From the NCBI GenBank assembly GCA_017562135.1, contig QEYB01000654.1:558001-622000 (forward strand): a stretch of DNA of 64,000 bases. The letters are read 5' to 3'. The notes under the pieces are model-generated. The model was given only the letters and a program-made list of their open reading frames with translations. It was not told where the DNA came from and made no database searches. Below are positions 21,724 through 34,351 of this stretch, one piece after another; the stretch's first letter is position 1; each line of letters opens with the position of its first letter. Made by a program: the position numbers and the translations under genes. This DNA comes from Dipylidium caninum (lineage: Eukaryota; Platyhelminthes; Cestoda; Cyclophyllidea; Dipylidiidae).

Positions 21724-23927
21724 CGTTATTTATTCGCTCGATACGCAGGCCTGCCGGCGATTCTGATTGGCTGCGGCGGCGGGGGGGTGCGGGGTCATTG
21801 GTTGCGGCGTGAGGTCACGCGCAGTCGACAAGCTAAACGCGCATTCAGGGCTTAAAACGCTAAAATTTGGGACTTTTTCGTGTGAAAGCAAAGTTTCTGC
21901 AAGAGGGCTTCCAGTGACCGCCACCCGGGCGGGCGGTGTACGCAGACGACCACCAAACGCCATCCACAGCGCTTCGGCCATTCAAAAGCCGACAAAATAG
22001 GTGTTAAAAGGGGAATGGAGAGACTCGGGTGTCAGCTCGCGTTTAGACCTATTTGGACGGGCTCGTCGAGGCGAGACAAGGGAGTTCGCTAATAGCAGAC
22101 AGGCTTCGTCAAAGTCTTTGGTCCACTCGGCCATTCACCTATGTGTTTAAGAGCCAGTCGCTCAAAATCCGCTTGGCAGCCGACGACGTCGCCCTGTCGA
22201 CGTCCGAAATGTCGTCCTGGTGCTCAGAGTCTGTCTTTTCTTCTTCACCTCCTTTTCGGCTTCGCAGAGGTCGATTAGGGACATTTTCCCCAGGCCCAAC
22301 TTTTTTAGCGTTAGTGAGTTAAACCGACGAGATTGTCGACGTTATTTCCAGTCAATGGCGTCCGGAAACGCCCCCGAAGGGAACAAATAAAACCGAATGG
22401 ACCTGCATGACAATTTAGAGGGTTCCCCCACTCGCCTCGGTCAATTCGCGCCCTGATTTACCCTATGCTGTCGCCGCAAAAGGATACTTTCGTATCCACC
22501 AAACATCCGCCTAAAATGTCTCTCTCCCATCCTACGCACCTTTAAAAATTCTCTCCCAAGATTGTATTGGTGACTGAGTTAACTGCGTCAGGAAACTTTA
22601 TATGTACTGCCCCGCCTTTTCAGCCCTCTAAACACACAGCGAAGACAACGCTTGTCGAGAAAAAGTTGGAAATGCGCTGTCGTGTTTACAAAGAAAGGCC
22701 AGTGCAGTGAATTGCCGGCAGTCCTCAAACTCAGAGGGAGCCGGGCACTGTTTTACTACTTTGATTTCATTTAATCTGCTTGTAACATTCGACTAGCTAA
22801 ATTCAGGTCTCATAAAGCGATAAAGAACACATGTCGCACCCCTGTGAATTCGAGGTCAGACAAGGAAAGTGGAGTGTAGCAGCACACGACATGGCATGGG
22901 ACGACAGGAGTTGACGCTGTTTCGAAAAGAAAGCTACTCCTCCACTTTTGCTTTTATATCGCTTAACTTGGAGCCTTGTAACGTCAAATTCTGTGATGAG
23001 GAGAAAGCTGCGGTCAGTTGGAGTGTCGCAGGAGGCGCCAGAAGCAGCCCCACCTCTGCTCCACGGCCATTGGCTAATGAGGGAAGCGGAAGCGCGCCGA
23101 TACCTGATTGGCCAAATGCCTGCCTATGGGAGCGGAGCGGTGGAAAAATTGGGTGTTTTAAACTTCGTTTTCTAGCAATGTGGGAAAGGAGAGAAATAAA
23201 CCAAACCCAAAACGGTTCAATGATCATAATGAGGGGTTAAACAACGTGGAAATGGATATTTTGGCACGAAGGCACCGATTCCTCCCAAAAGGGAAAAGGT
23301 GGGAGACGGTCAACAACAACGATAACGTGTAAAAGCAAAATCCCTCCAGAGGTCTCTTTTATTTCTCAAAATAACTGATAAATGTGCAGATAATGGTGGA
23401 GGAGCATGCATAAAACGGCGACGGATCGGACTGGCCGTCGTGACCGAAGCCGAGATAGACAGCGTAGAGGCGTTATTCCATCCATCGCTCGACATAGGAT
23501 GGGCAAAGGAGTCCCGCAGACAAGCTACTTCACTTCCCAACTGCACTCGATTACACTGCCAAGCTTCTGGTCGCCTTGGCAACGCCCGCCCGAGCTCCGA
23601 GTGGGAAAACACCAGCCAGAGGAGATGGAGTGCAGAGGAGGAGGGTGGGCGGAGGCGGAGGGTGGCTGGGCGAGGGACGAGATTGTCCGTTATAAGGCTC
23701 AATACACTTAATACTCCCCTACCGTTTCGGGGGTAAATAATTTTGGCGTAAATTCTCCCACTCTGACGTTGACCCCGAGCGCCATTCACCTGCCTTCGAC
23801 CTCGCGCGATGATTCACCGGCGATGGGGACGGGGACGGAGGGGAAGGCGAGAAGGCGAGCGGCAGGGCGAGGGAGGAGGCGGACGGTGAGACCGAGGAGT
23901 AGTGCGACGTGATGGGAAATGAAGTGA

Positions 23928-23959
23928 TGACGTAATAAGCTTGGAGCCATTTCATTGGC
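23928..23959. promoter_or_regulatory. CRE-like TGACGTAA with nearby ATTGG
   Basis: TGACGTAA at 23928-23935 is followed about 20 bases later by TTCATTGG. The combination resembles a proximal promoter but no gene start was recognised next to it. Confidence 0.25.
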
Positions 23960-26599
23960 TCACGGGGATCGGCTGCGGTGAAGCTACCCCAAATCCCCTC
24001 CCGCCGTCGAAATCTCCCACTGTTCTCCTCCCCTTCACCGAATGTGCACTATTCTATGGTTAATCACAACACTGACAGGCTTTAATTGAAGTTACTGACA
24101 GAAAATTAGATAAAAATAGCTGATTTGTATATTTCAGTGAGGACAGACTCAGGTCAGAGCATGTTGACGCGGAACTCATTCTATTCTTTTTTCAATCCGA
24201 CTATTTTTTCGAGGTTCAATGCTGGGTAAAATGGCTTAGAACGAGGCCTCGGTCTGTTCTGACTGCCACGTTTTGTGTTCCGCCAAACGCCGTCGTCGTC
24301 GTCGAAGGCCGCGGCAGCCAGGCGGGAGACGAGAGGAACGGAGGGTCGAGGCGAGGATGCCAGTAGTTTTAACTGTCGACTTCCACGACTCATAGGTCAC
24401 TTTTGCCCTTAAGACTGAGGAGTTCGGAGGACTCGGGAGTGGGGGGGGAGGGATTAAGCGCCTGCTTCCAGAAACTTCCATTCATCGTCACGCTTTGTGG
24501 AGCTCACGCCGACCCGAAATGGCAGCTGCGCGTCCGGCGAGGTCAGACGTCGGCGGGTAACCTCGACGTCTGCTCAGGTGAGGCCGACTGGAGCAGCTCT
24601 CGCCTCACCACCTCGCTCACTAGCGATGAGCGGTCGTCCTAGAGGATGTCACGCCAAGACGCGGCTTCCGAGGCCCGCAGGGGCGGTGGGAGGCGGCCAC
24701 CAATCCGTCCTGAAAGCCACCAAGCCGGACATCTCGTCGTCCTCCGTGACTCTCCACCCCGCGGGACGGAGACGAATCGACTCCAGCGTCCAGCAGTTCG
24801 CCCCGACTGTGTCGGAGGGTGCGAGACACGGTCACCTCAGCCCGCCCGTCCACCCAGCGTGGCCACTTTGCCTCCCAATTTAACATCAAATCTTCCTCCT
24901 TTTGTCAAATCACTTTGGTGAACTCGTCGCAATGGCGAGAAGCTCTGGAGTTTAACACAGCACCAACTTACTCCACTCCGTGGTGCGGGGAAACTAAGTG
25001 AGGCGACCTTCTTCTCCGGGGGAGAGGCGGAAGTCGAGGCCGAGCAACCTTGGAGGCTCGAAACGCCTTCCCAGTTGCACTCAGGCGGAGCAAAAGCGCC
25101 TGAAAACGAAGTCGGGAGGTCTTAGTCTCCTCCCACCGGCGGGCGAGAGGATCGGTCTTCCGCTCCAACGTCCGACAGAGGAAACTTCGCCTTGACGAGT
25201 AACCTTCGGGCCCGCATAGCAGCGAAGGAAGCTAATAAGTCGGACGACTACGCCGAAATTGCACCGTCGACAGTTTAACTTCACCGGGGCGGCCTCCTGT
25301 TCGTTCAACGCTCCGTCGACGTGTCTTCTGCCGCGTGACGTGCACGGGACTTGGTGGAAACCGCGGTCAATGCACGCTGACGTCTTGGCGGCTTGGCCGA
25401 AGCACCGCCCGCGTAGGGGGTTTACGGCGTGGACGGGAAGTCGGACGAGCAGGAAGAAGGTCGTGTCGACAAAGAGGCATCCACTGCGGCCTCGAGGCCT
25501 CCGAGTGGCCGAAATGGGCGGGGAAGCCGCAGTCACAAAAAGAAGCTTCCACCAGACCAGAAGCGTCCAGCCGCTGCTCATCGCGTCTGTGCGACGACTC
25601 GGACGCCCCGCAGAATCGGGTGTCCACAGCCGACCTCGCAGCTGGCGGGACATCGGGTGGCCGTGGCTGCGAAGTGGCGCGCCGCGGAGACCGGCGAAGC
25701 CTGCCCCCTCGTCGGAGCAGAGGCCTGCGGCGTGGCATGCGGCAGTGGAGGCGGTGAATGCCTCGGGCTGGCGTTTTATAGCCGACGATGAGGTGACCCC
25801 GCCAGGCTGCCCTACGCCGGTTCACCTCCGCTGTCACCGCAACTCGAGTCGAGGCAAGCCAGGCAGCCGCTGCGCGCTGGAGTCACCGCCCTCGGCCTCG
25901 GAGGAGAAGGGAGGCCTGCGTCCACGCCTTCCGGCCACGGCCGGGAGGCGGTTCACCGGCCAACCGGCCCTTTGCCACCATCCGGCCGCTTGGAATGCGT
26001 TGCCTGCGACTTGTCATTTTCTCTCCGCCTCCTCCGCCACCCTCAAATGCCCATTGAAGTCGGACTGCGTAGGTGCCCCGCCTCTGCTCTCCTCGACTAG
26101 CGCAAGAAGCCCTTCCACCAAGGCCACTCGGCACATGGGGGAGTTTCGGTGCCCGACGGGAAGACGAAACCCCTCGGCGGTTCAAGAGTGTTCGCCGCTT
26201 TCACTCTCATTGCGCCGACTCCAGGCAGTCGGCGGACGGCGTCGTGAAGGCGGCCCAAATTGCCCGCGTCGGTCCGTCGGGGGCGATCAGTTCACTTTCC
26301 ATTTGTGAGGGCCTTTTTCTTTTCATACCGAACCCAGTCCGACTCCTCTCCGCCCCGCCGAACGCCGAGCCGCCCCGGCCGACCGGTCCGATGGACGCGG
26401 CGCCGCAGGGCGGACCGATTCGCCTCGCCGGAATCCGGCGGAGGGCAGGACACAGTCTCGTCTCTCCCCGCCTAGGGTCCGTGCGCCTGAACTTTTGCCC
26501 CCCGTTCCAGTGGCGGAGACGAACGTCGCACCACCCGCACACACAAACTCCCGGAGTTAATCAGTGAAAGTTCACTTTATCACAGGCCAGCATCAGTTT

Positions 26600-26639
26600 A
26601 TGCAAATTCCCTTGCGCTGCACAGGTCAGCGTCAGGTCA
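26600..26639 (+). promoter_or_regulatory. POU octamer plus perfect DR5 element
   Basis: ATGCAAAT at 26600-26607 is a perfect octamer. AGGTCA, 5 bases, AGGTCA at 26623-26639 is a perfect DR5 direct repeat of the kind bound by retinoid-type receptor dimers. The two lie within 40 bases, in a stretch less GC-rich than its surroundings and about 5 kb upstream of the receptor gene. Enhancer function is inferred. Confidence 0.4.
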
Positions 26640-28539
26640 ACCTGTGCGCCAGTGGCAAGGCAATCAAATGTGCGTTCATCTGCTAATTTTAGGCGGATTT
26701 TAGTCTTTTTCTGCCCCCGCGGCGGGGAAAGGAGCGTCGGTTGCCGCTCCGGGGCCTGCGCGGCTGCCACCGAATCCGCGGAAAGCGTCCAAGTTAGAGC
26801 GCATCAACGCGGATCCCGCGTGTGGATGGAGGGAAGAGTCTGGCGCCTGTGGACTCGCGGCTGAGGGGAGGGAGCGTTCTCTCTTGGCCGACGCCCCTTC
26901 ACCCACCCGTTTTCCCCTTTGTCGCTTCGTGAGGCTGCGAGAAGTGGTTTCTGTTTGACAAAAACTCGGACTGTGTGGCTCGTGCATCTCCGCCGCCTCG
27001 CGCACTCCTTCGACCACCCGAGATCGGTCGGAGGCGACTGTCAAGTGACACGGGCTCCGGTGGGCTTCGAAGCTCTTCCACAGCCGCTTTCAACTCCGTC
27101 GACCAGGCAGTCGGCAGTCTCGGCGGTGGCGCAGCCCTCGTCGCCTCATGCGACCGTCTGCGGTCCGCCGCTCCGCCAACGTCCTTTTTTCCCAGCTCGC
27201 CAGCCAGGCGAGGCTAACGCAAGTCAAATTTTTGGAAAATTAGGCAATTATTTTGACATTTTTGTGACAAGCTGCCGCATCATCATCGGGGCGCAGTTCA
27301 AGGTTGGTCGCCCTTGTCGGATAATGACAGGCCCCCGCCTCGGCTCTTCCCCCGCCCAGCCTCGTCGGAAGCCCCGAGTCGCCGTGGCTTCGTGCGACGT
27401 GTCGTGGGAGGAGGGTCGGAGGAGGGGCGCGCGAAAACGCCTTTCCCTCCCAGCGACAGGGCAATCGCATCTCGCTTGCCAACAAAGGCTGCATTGTTCC
27501 ACCTAACCTTGTGCCAAACCCGCGACCCGCCGCCTCGGTAACCTTCAACTTCAACCGGACCGATTCGCGTCACGAGGTCACTGCCAGGATGCACTGCCGA
27601 ATGTCCTGGCGCCAGAGACACTCGAGGCGAAGCAAACAGGCCTGTTGTGGCCTCAAAACGCTGAGGAATTTCTCTTTTTGGGCGGTTCACTTGGCACCCA
27701 GTCGACCGGCCGCCGCAGCAGTTGCCTGCTCCACCAACGCGGCAGCTGATCCCGGCGCTCAGGGAGCCGCGTCATCCGCGAGGGGGCGTCGCCTGGCCGA
27801 CAATGGCTGCCACGTCATCGAGGGCGGGCGGCGGGCGGAGGGGCGGTTGCAGAGGTGGGCAGGGGAAGGGGACAGCTGGAGCAGGGGCGAGGCGGAAAGT
27901 CCCACGAATGCCGTGCTGGCGGCGAGTGGCGCGCCGTTCAAATCCCCCCGTGATTCATTGTCTCTTCCCAATGTCAATCGCCTTTACACATGAGTGTTTC
28001 GGACGCAGCCACGCGGTCGGCCAAGAGGCCCAAAATTCGCGCGTTTATTGTTTAACCGAGACTAAAAAGCAATCTGAGCCACTTTCCGCGCGCACTTTCG
28101 AGGAGGAGGAGGAGGCCACCGACTCGGCGCGAAACGCTCGTGTTCGCGAAGGGAGTTTGGGCGGGTGGTACGAGGCCGACGTGACTACGACGACGACGTG
28201 GCGTGGCGTGGCGTGAGGCGAGACAAGTGTCCCTCGAGTAACACCAAATTGTCAGGCTATGCGGTCAAGGTCCACACCGCAGCCGACAAAGGACGTGTCA
28301 TGTCAGGCCACTTTATGCCACGGCGTCGCCAATCTGACTGACCCCACGTCAGACAAACAAAAAGGCGAGATTGAGGAAAGAGAAGGGAGGGGGGTGGGGG
28401 GGGGAAGAAGTGACTTCATTCTTTTAATGCTTTCAGGAGAGAGGGCCCAGGCGGAGGGGGGGGGCGGACGTGGCCGGGAGGACGCGTCCCCGCGGGGGCG
28501 CCAGGTGACAAGGCGACGTCACACGACGACGTGACAGCA

Positions 28540-29000
28540 CTGTCCGACTCGCGGAGGCCTCTGGCAGGGCCGGACGCCGCGAGGAGGCGGCGGGCCTGGC
28601 GGCTAGTTGCCGCAGGCGGCCGACGGGTGTAGCCGAGATCGCCGGCGGTGGGGTCGAATGCTGCGTCGGTACGCGCTCACGCAGGCACACCGACACCGAC
28701 GGATGCCTGAGGTCACGGTGAGGTGAAACCGCGCTCTCATCGCCAGGCGTGCGGCGGTGGCTGTCGTTGTTGTTGTTGTTGTTGTCACGTCGACGCGGTC
28801 CCACCGCCCCGCCTGCGTGTGGGTAAACGAAGAGGACGCGACGCGGGGTCCACATCCACGACGTCGGCGGCAGGAAAATGAACGAGGAGAAGGACGAGGA
28901 AGAGGAGGAAGAAGAAGGCGATTGAAGAGAAGGAGGGGAAAAGGAGGAGGCCGAAGTAGAGAATGAGAAGGAGGATGAAAAGAAGGCGGAGGAGAAGCGC
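28540..29000 (-). repeat. Dispersed repeat, copy D (partial)
   Basis: The minus strand matches the right part of copy A (15840-15960): GACGTGACAACAACAACAAC, then GCCTGGCGATGAGAG and TTTCACCTCACCGTGACCT. Further left on the minus strand it becomes C/T-rich. Edges are approximate. Confidence 0.6.
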
Positions 29001-29565
29001 AACGAGGCTGGTTTCGGCAACCAACTAACTGCCGGTTCCGTCGACGGAGGGTTTTTACACTTTCGTTTGTTTCTTTCGTCAACACCTTCAAAAAAACACC
29101 CAAACCACACTTTTTCCCTTATTGTCTGCACTTCTGCAAGCCTCGCAGTAAGGAAAGTTATATCTTTTGGCCCCGTGTGTTTGCCTTTATCCCAATTGAC
29201 GGGTGGAGGGGGAGGTCGGTGCGCCTGGGACCGGGAGCGCCGAGGCCCTCGCCTCCTCGTCCGCCTCCGCCGCCCCGACCGCGCCCCAGAGGCGCTCGAG
29301 GCGTGGTCGATCTCGGCGTCCTTCTCCTCCCCCTCGTTCTACCCCTCCTCCTCCTCCTCAGCCGCTAAGTCGTTCTCCACGTCCTCGTCCTCCCCTCCCT
29401 TTCCCAGACCCTCGTGCTGGTCGCAGCTGGAACAGGTCGGAGCACTTCGGAGGGGACGGAGGCGGAGGAGAAAGCGGCAACATTTCTGACCAGTCCTGAA
29501 GCCATCAAATCTCGCCCAACTCAGGCTATTTTAGTGTAATTTTTTCTCCTTTCTTTGCTTGGCAG

Positions 29566-29960
29566 CCGAGATAGGAAGGTGTGTGCTCGGACGATGATCG
29601 CACCGCCCGCGCGGCGGCGACAGACGACGACAAAACGGACAGCGCCGCACCGCATTCGATTTTTATTCCCTTCCTTCTGAAATATTTTTCAACTTTTAAT
29701 CTTTAATTGAAGTCGCCAAACCCAGTGAGTGCGCAAGACGTAGCCTGTTGGCCTTTTTCAAGAAGAGAACATCATAAGACATTTTCGGCGTGGAGAGGAA
29801 GAAGGAGAGGAAGGAGGAGGACAACGCGAAGCTTGTTGGAGGCGACGTGAGGGCTAACAGCCACGCTGTCGGAGGCAGAGAGGTGGACGAGGAGGAGGAG
29901 GAGAAGGGAGACAAAAAGAGGAGGAAAAAGAAGGAGAAGGAGGCGGGGCGCAGCAAGATG
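29566..29960 (-). repeat. Dispersed repeat, copy C (inverted)
   Basis: The minus strand aligns with copy B (30205-30760) and copy A. Shared blocks include AAAATGTCTTATGATGTT, CAACAGGCTACG, TTGAAAAATA, CAGAAGGAAG, GCGGCGCTGT and GAGCACACACCTTCCTATCT. Copies C and B both end at the sequence CTATCTCGGCT and face each other, giving an inverted repeat. Confidence 0.75.
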
Positions 29961-30204
29961 AGGAAGAGGGGCGGTCGCCTTGCGTCGAAAGCATTGCGGG
30001 TGAATGCGTCTGTTTGCAGGCGCCGGACGGGAAGCGAGTCGGCGACTGAGGCGGTGGCGGAGACGTCGCTGGTGCCGGCGACTGCCCCACCGCAGCCGTA
30101 CAAAGGGACAATCGTGGCAATCAACCCTCCCATCTCCACCGACGCTGCACAAACCGCAGGTCCCACCGCCAGCGCGGCACCTCGGCCAGGCCTCCTGCGG
30201 TCCC

Positions 30205-30760
30205 CTTCCTCCATTCTCGCACTTTTAGGACCCGTGGAAGGCGGGCGAGGAGAACACCGTCGAAGCGGCGAACCGGCGTCGGGCGAGGCGACCGATGTTC
30301 GTTAAGGCGGCATCGAGGCGGCGTTTCGTGCCCACTTGAGCCCCAAACAACCTCCGACACTGCTCTTGTTGCGCTCCTCCTCCTTCTTCTTCCTCTTTTC
30401 GCCTTCCTTCGCCTTCCTTCTTCCCCTCCTCCTCCTCCTCCTTGTGGCTGTGAAACCTCACGTCGCCTCCACGAAAATTCGCGCTGTCCTCCTCCCTTCT
30501 TCCTCCCCCGCTCCCAGAATGTCATATGATGTTTCTTTTTAAAAATACCTAACAGGCTACTCCTTACGCACTCATTTGGTTTGGCGATTTTAACTAGGGA
30601 TGAAAAGTTGAAAAATACGTTGCCAGAAGGAAGAGAACAAAACCCAATTCAGTGCGGCGCTGTTTGTTTTGTCGATTCGTCCTGTCGTCGTCGCGCGGGC
30701 GGTGCAATCATCGCCCGAGCACACACCTTCCTATCTCGGCTACCAACAAAAAAAGGAGGA
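30205..30760 (+). repeat. Dispersed repeat, copy B
   Basis: It is the plus-oriented partner of copy C across a spacer of about 250 bases. It begins near CATTCTCGCACTTTTAGG (copy A has CATTCTCGCCCTTTTATG) and ends near CTATCTCGGCTACC. It has no long protein frame conserved between copies. Confidence 0.75.
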
Positions 30761-33066
30761 AAAAGTACACTTAAATAGACTGAGTTGGGCGAGATTTGAT
30801 AGCTTCAGGACTGGTTGGAAGCTTTGCCCTCCTAAGACAGTTTCGCCTACGACAAAAAAGCAGTTGGTGACCGAGGAGGCGCGGGGCTCTGCGTCAGCCC
30901 GGCGGACACCACCAACACCCTCACGACGATTCCCCACTTCCGGCCGCTTTGCCTCACCTGCATCGCCCAGTTTGGCGGGCTGTTAAATTTTCACGTTTTA
31001 AAGTTATCGTATGGTTGTTTGGTAGACGTTCAAAGCGCAGAATCCGCCCCAAACTGAGAGCACAACCTTTTTCTCGGTGAATATTTTACTTTTTGGTGTT
31101 GGCCGAGCTGGTGCAGCTTCTCTCACCCACGATCTCGCCCAATTTACGTTGTCTTTTCAGGAATTGACCATTTTCGTTGTCTTTCAGACGCGAATGGCAG
31201 ACGCCAATGCGTTGCAATGGCGTTGACTGATGACGGTCTCGTCAACTTCAACTGGACAACGGCCAAATCGTTGAGCATTTTTCAGTGAAAAATCGTCAAA
31301 ACGAAACTTGGCAACTCCATTTTGACAACGCTGCCCTCATTTCTACAAGACCTAATTCCCCTCTGCGACACGCATAACCTCGATTGGGCTCACGATGCGT
31401 TCTTACCTTGTCAAAAATAGCCCAACAAAGTGCGTCTCAAGTGCATCGACCCGATCCTCCACTCTTAAATCGGGATAAAATCAAGAATACACGGCTAAAC
31501 GATATAATTGTTTTTAATAGAAGTGTAGACAACACGGAAAATGTAGATTGAGCAGTTTGAACATGTTGGCGAAAGAAAGTGTGTAAAACCCTCCTGTTGA
31601 CGATGCAAAAGTAGCTGACCGAGGAGGTGGTGATACTACACATTGAAATTCGCCCTTTACAAATGCACATGGCGACCGTTTTTAGTAGGCTGAGGGCCGC
31701 GATTTTGCCTTTGCCAGCCAAAAGCAGCCCATGTCGACGAGGGCACACGAAACCGAATTGCGAATCGCTCAAAAACAGCGTACTGAGAAAAATAAGTAGT
31801 AATGATTATTGGGTCGCTAGGAGAAACGACCCCGCCAGGACGAGCTTGGCAGCCGTTACAGGTGCTAATCACCAAGCACGGAGGAAGTTTTGCCGGCTTC
31901 TCGCATTTTTCGTAACACCTAAATGACAATACACAAAGTGCTTGATGCATAAGTGTTCCTTTTGCTATCACTTCTTCTCCCGGGTGCTCACAGACTCTTT
32001 ATTAGGGTGACTACGAAGTCTCCCCCAGTATAACAGGCCATCTCAACGCAGATTGCCGAAGTAAAACAAGTCCACTCGAATACAAGTGGCCGATCGTCAA
32101 AGCGGCAAGGGGGCAGAGCGAAAAGCGCCTTGCATTAGACAGCTAACAGCGACGCAAAGGGCCACGGCCACCCAGTGCCCACGCCACCGACCCCGAATCG
32201 TGCTAAAAAACCGCAAATGGCGTTGCATCATACCTCAAAATTGCTGGTTTTGCGAGTAAATAAGGTGAGGTGGCATTTCCGGTCCCCAAACTACTCTGAC
32301 TATGTCTTCTGATACCGACGGACGGCGTTTGCCTTACCGTCCAATGATTAGGCGTATAAAAGCGGCCGAGCTACTCCAAACATGCGGCCAACACCAAAAC
32401 AGACAAGAGGAAACACGGGCGGCCAAGAGCCTTGTCACCCGCCCAACGCCTACTTGATCCCATCAACCGGTCTACGGCTGCCTGAGGTCTGCCTTGACAA
32501 GTGAGACGTCTCTCTCGCCTTGACCTTCGCGTAGCATAAACACCGACGGATGAGGCCTTGTCCCGGACAAATAGGATTGTTAGAATGGCCTCGGAGGTGA
32601 GTTCACAGCAAAAGAGGCTTTGGAACCGCGTCTAACAGCGGTAAACGGGGGTAAAAAGCTCCACCAGGCCACGGAAATGCCCGAAAAGGTCAGTTTTGAG
32701 GTCAAAGAATTAAAGTGGAAGCACCGGAAGGCCTCGAAGACACACGCGAGTAACCGAACGGAGAGGCGGGGTGGGCAACCTACCCTGAAAGGGGGGAAGG
32801 AGGACGAGGGTCCTGCCAACCGAACCTCCCTCCAGGTCTGGGCACGCCACGACGAGTCGCCGGCGTCGAGCCAACGTCCAGTCTGTTTAAACCACCCGCT
32901 TGAGAAAGAAAGGACCCCAACGCTCTGTGGGAATCTGAGATTTGGCCAAGAAAAAACCTCACAAAGAAAATCAAAATGATGAGCACAGCGAGGGTTGCTT
33001 GGCACCCAAATTAGACGGGAGAGTGTAGAACGTCTGGACCGGGGCAAACGGAGGGGAGCCCGTCGT
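30761..33066. other. Intergenic, less GC-rich
   Basis: No supported gene. Base composition becomes more AT-rich from about 31 kb. A TATAAAAG motif lies at 32355-32362 on the plus strand, with an ATG about 20 bases later opening only a 40-codon frame. Confidence 0.5.
32355..32362 (+). promoter_or_regulatory. TATA-box-like motif
   Basis: TATAAAAG occurs in a C/G-flanked context with CCAATGATTAGG just upstream. The frame that follows from 32382 is short (about 40 codons) and matches no family. Confidence 0.25.
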
Positions 33067-34351
33067 TTAATCCTCCTTCTTCGTCTCAGTGTCGCGCTGT
33101 AACAGGACTTTCAGCTCCAGTGGCCACGTGTCGTGATCGGTTTCCTGAGGGGAAAAAGGAAAAAAAAAGAAGGAAAAAAAGAAACTAAACAAAAAACCGT
33201 GTAGACTTGGGGAGGTGCGTGTGCGTGCGTGTGTGCGAGGGTCAACTCGAATCCTAGTCTAATGTTAAAAGCTTTGAAGACCGCCAACAAGAAGGAAGGA
33301 GGCCCCCTCCCACCCACTCCAGTCGAGCAAGTCGTGAAGAAGATCGCCAATGGCGGAACGAAGAGAGGCTTCCACGGTAACAGGTGAAGTACGAAAGCCT
33401 TTTCCCCATAAACCGGCAGGGAAAAGAGCGCAGCAGAGGGGAAAAACCGCTGCCTCAAGTCTGGGAGGGAGCGGCGGACGGAGGGATGGGAGGAGCAGCG
33501 TGAAGTCCGCATGGAAGTGTAGGTGAACTTATAAAAGCCATGAAATCGCACGGACACAGAGGGGAGCACTCAATCGCAAAAAATAAAAAGGGGAAAACAC
33601 ACACACACCAACCCGCCTTAAGGCGGAGGAGGAGGAGGAGGAGGAAACGCTGACCTTCTGACGGAAAATTTGCGACTTCTGCCACACCGATGGGTCGTCA
33701 TTCTCCAATTCGTTCCACAGATGGGCTGTCAGTCGGAGGTTTTTGCCGCCCGAAAAGTCGGCGCACGCCGAGAGCGGTGCCGAGCCCGGCGTGAGCGACC
33801 GACTCTTCGCCTTGTCAGTTGCCACTTCTAAGGTCACCTTGGAGCGCTCCTCGAAGACCGCCATGGTGGTGAAGAGCGTCACCGACTTCACGCAGTGCCC
33901 GGTGTCGGAGAGGTCGATGAGCCACTCGATCACCCCGTCCTCGTAGCTGTGACTGCCCTCTTTCCGCGCTATGTACACCATCTTCCAGTCCTTCTCGACC
34001 TAACAGGGGACAGGACGGGGGCAGAGCGAGGGTGAGGACTCCTGCTGGGCCGTCGACGGGTGGATGGTTGATTATAAAACGGCGTAATTACGAGAGGACA
34101 CCTTTCTGGCAATGTTGCGCCAGCGCAAAGCCATGGACTGCCACCCGCGTTCGTAAATCTCTTTGAGGTACTTGGGTCCTCCGGCGACGCGTCTCGACGA
34201 CGACGACGACGACTCGCTGCCCTCGCCGTCCGCCGGTGGAGGAACCTCCCGGTGGTAGGGGCGTGCGTAGGCGTCGAGGGAGCAACTGTAGCGGAGGTAG
34301 ATGCAGCCCTGGGACAGCTCGGTCGGTGTCGGCTTGATAACAGTGCCCGAG
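33067..34351 (-). CDS. NGLY1: PNGase exons 6-8: PAW domain
   Basis: Exons 34351-34102, 33999-33655 and 33144-33067. They encode SGTVIKPTPTELSQGCIYLR, a Ser run, GWQSMALRWRNIARK, VEKDWKMVYIARKEG, DFSGGKNLRLTAHLWNE and QKSQIFRQK, ending ETKKED and TAA. These match the order of the C-terminal PAW domain of glycanases. A six-Ser insert with acidic residues interrupts the first strand region. Confidence 0.9.

Larger units (their letters stand above)
21724..28539. other. Intergenic, 5' side of the receptor gene
   Basis: No exon I can support. It holds a CCAAT pair at about 23.07-23.11 kb, a TGACGTAA motif at 23928 with ATTGG shortly after, and an octamer plus DR5 at 26.6 kb. The long plus-strand frame 25259-26308 and its neighbours are compositional shadows. 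Confidence 0.5.

Noticed and set aside
25259..26308. A 349-codon plus-strand frame
   Set aside because: It is Arg/Ser/Pro/Thr-rich with no domain, and shadow frames of similar length lie on the opposite strand.
29696..30542. Frames ending in a similar MSYDVSF-type motif in repeat copies A, B and C
   Set aside because: The similarity at the end follows from DNA homology. Upstream the frames differ between copies, so no conserved protein is indicated.
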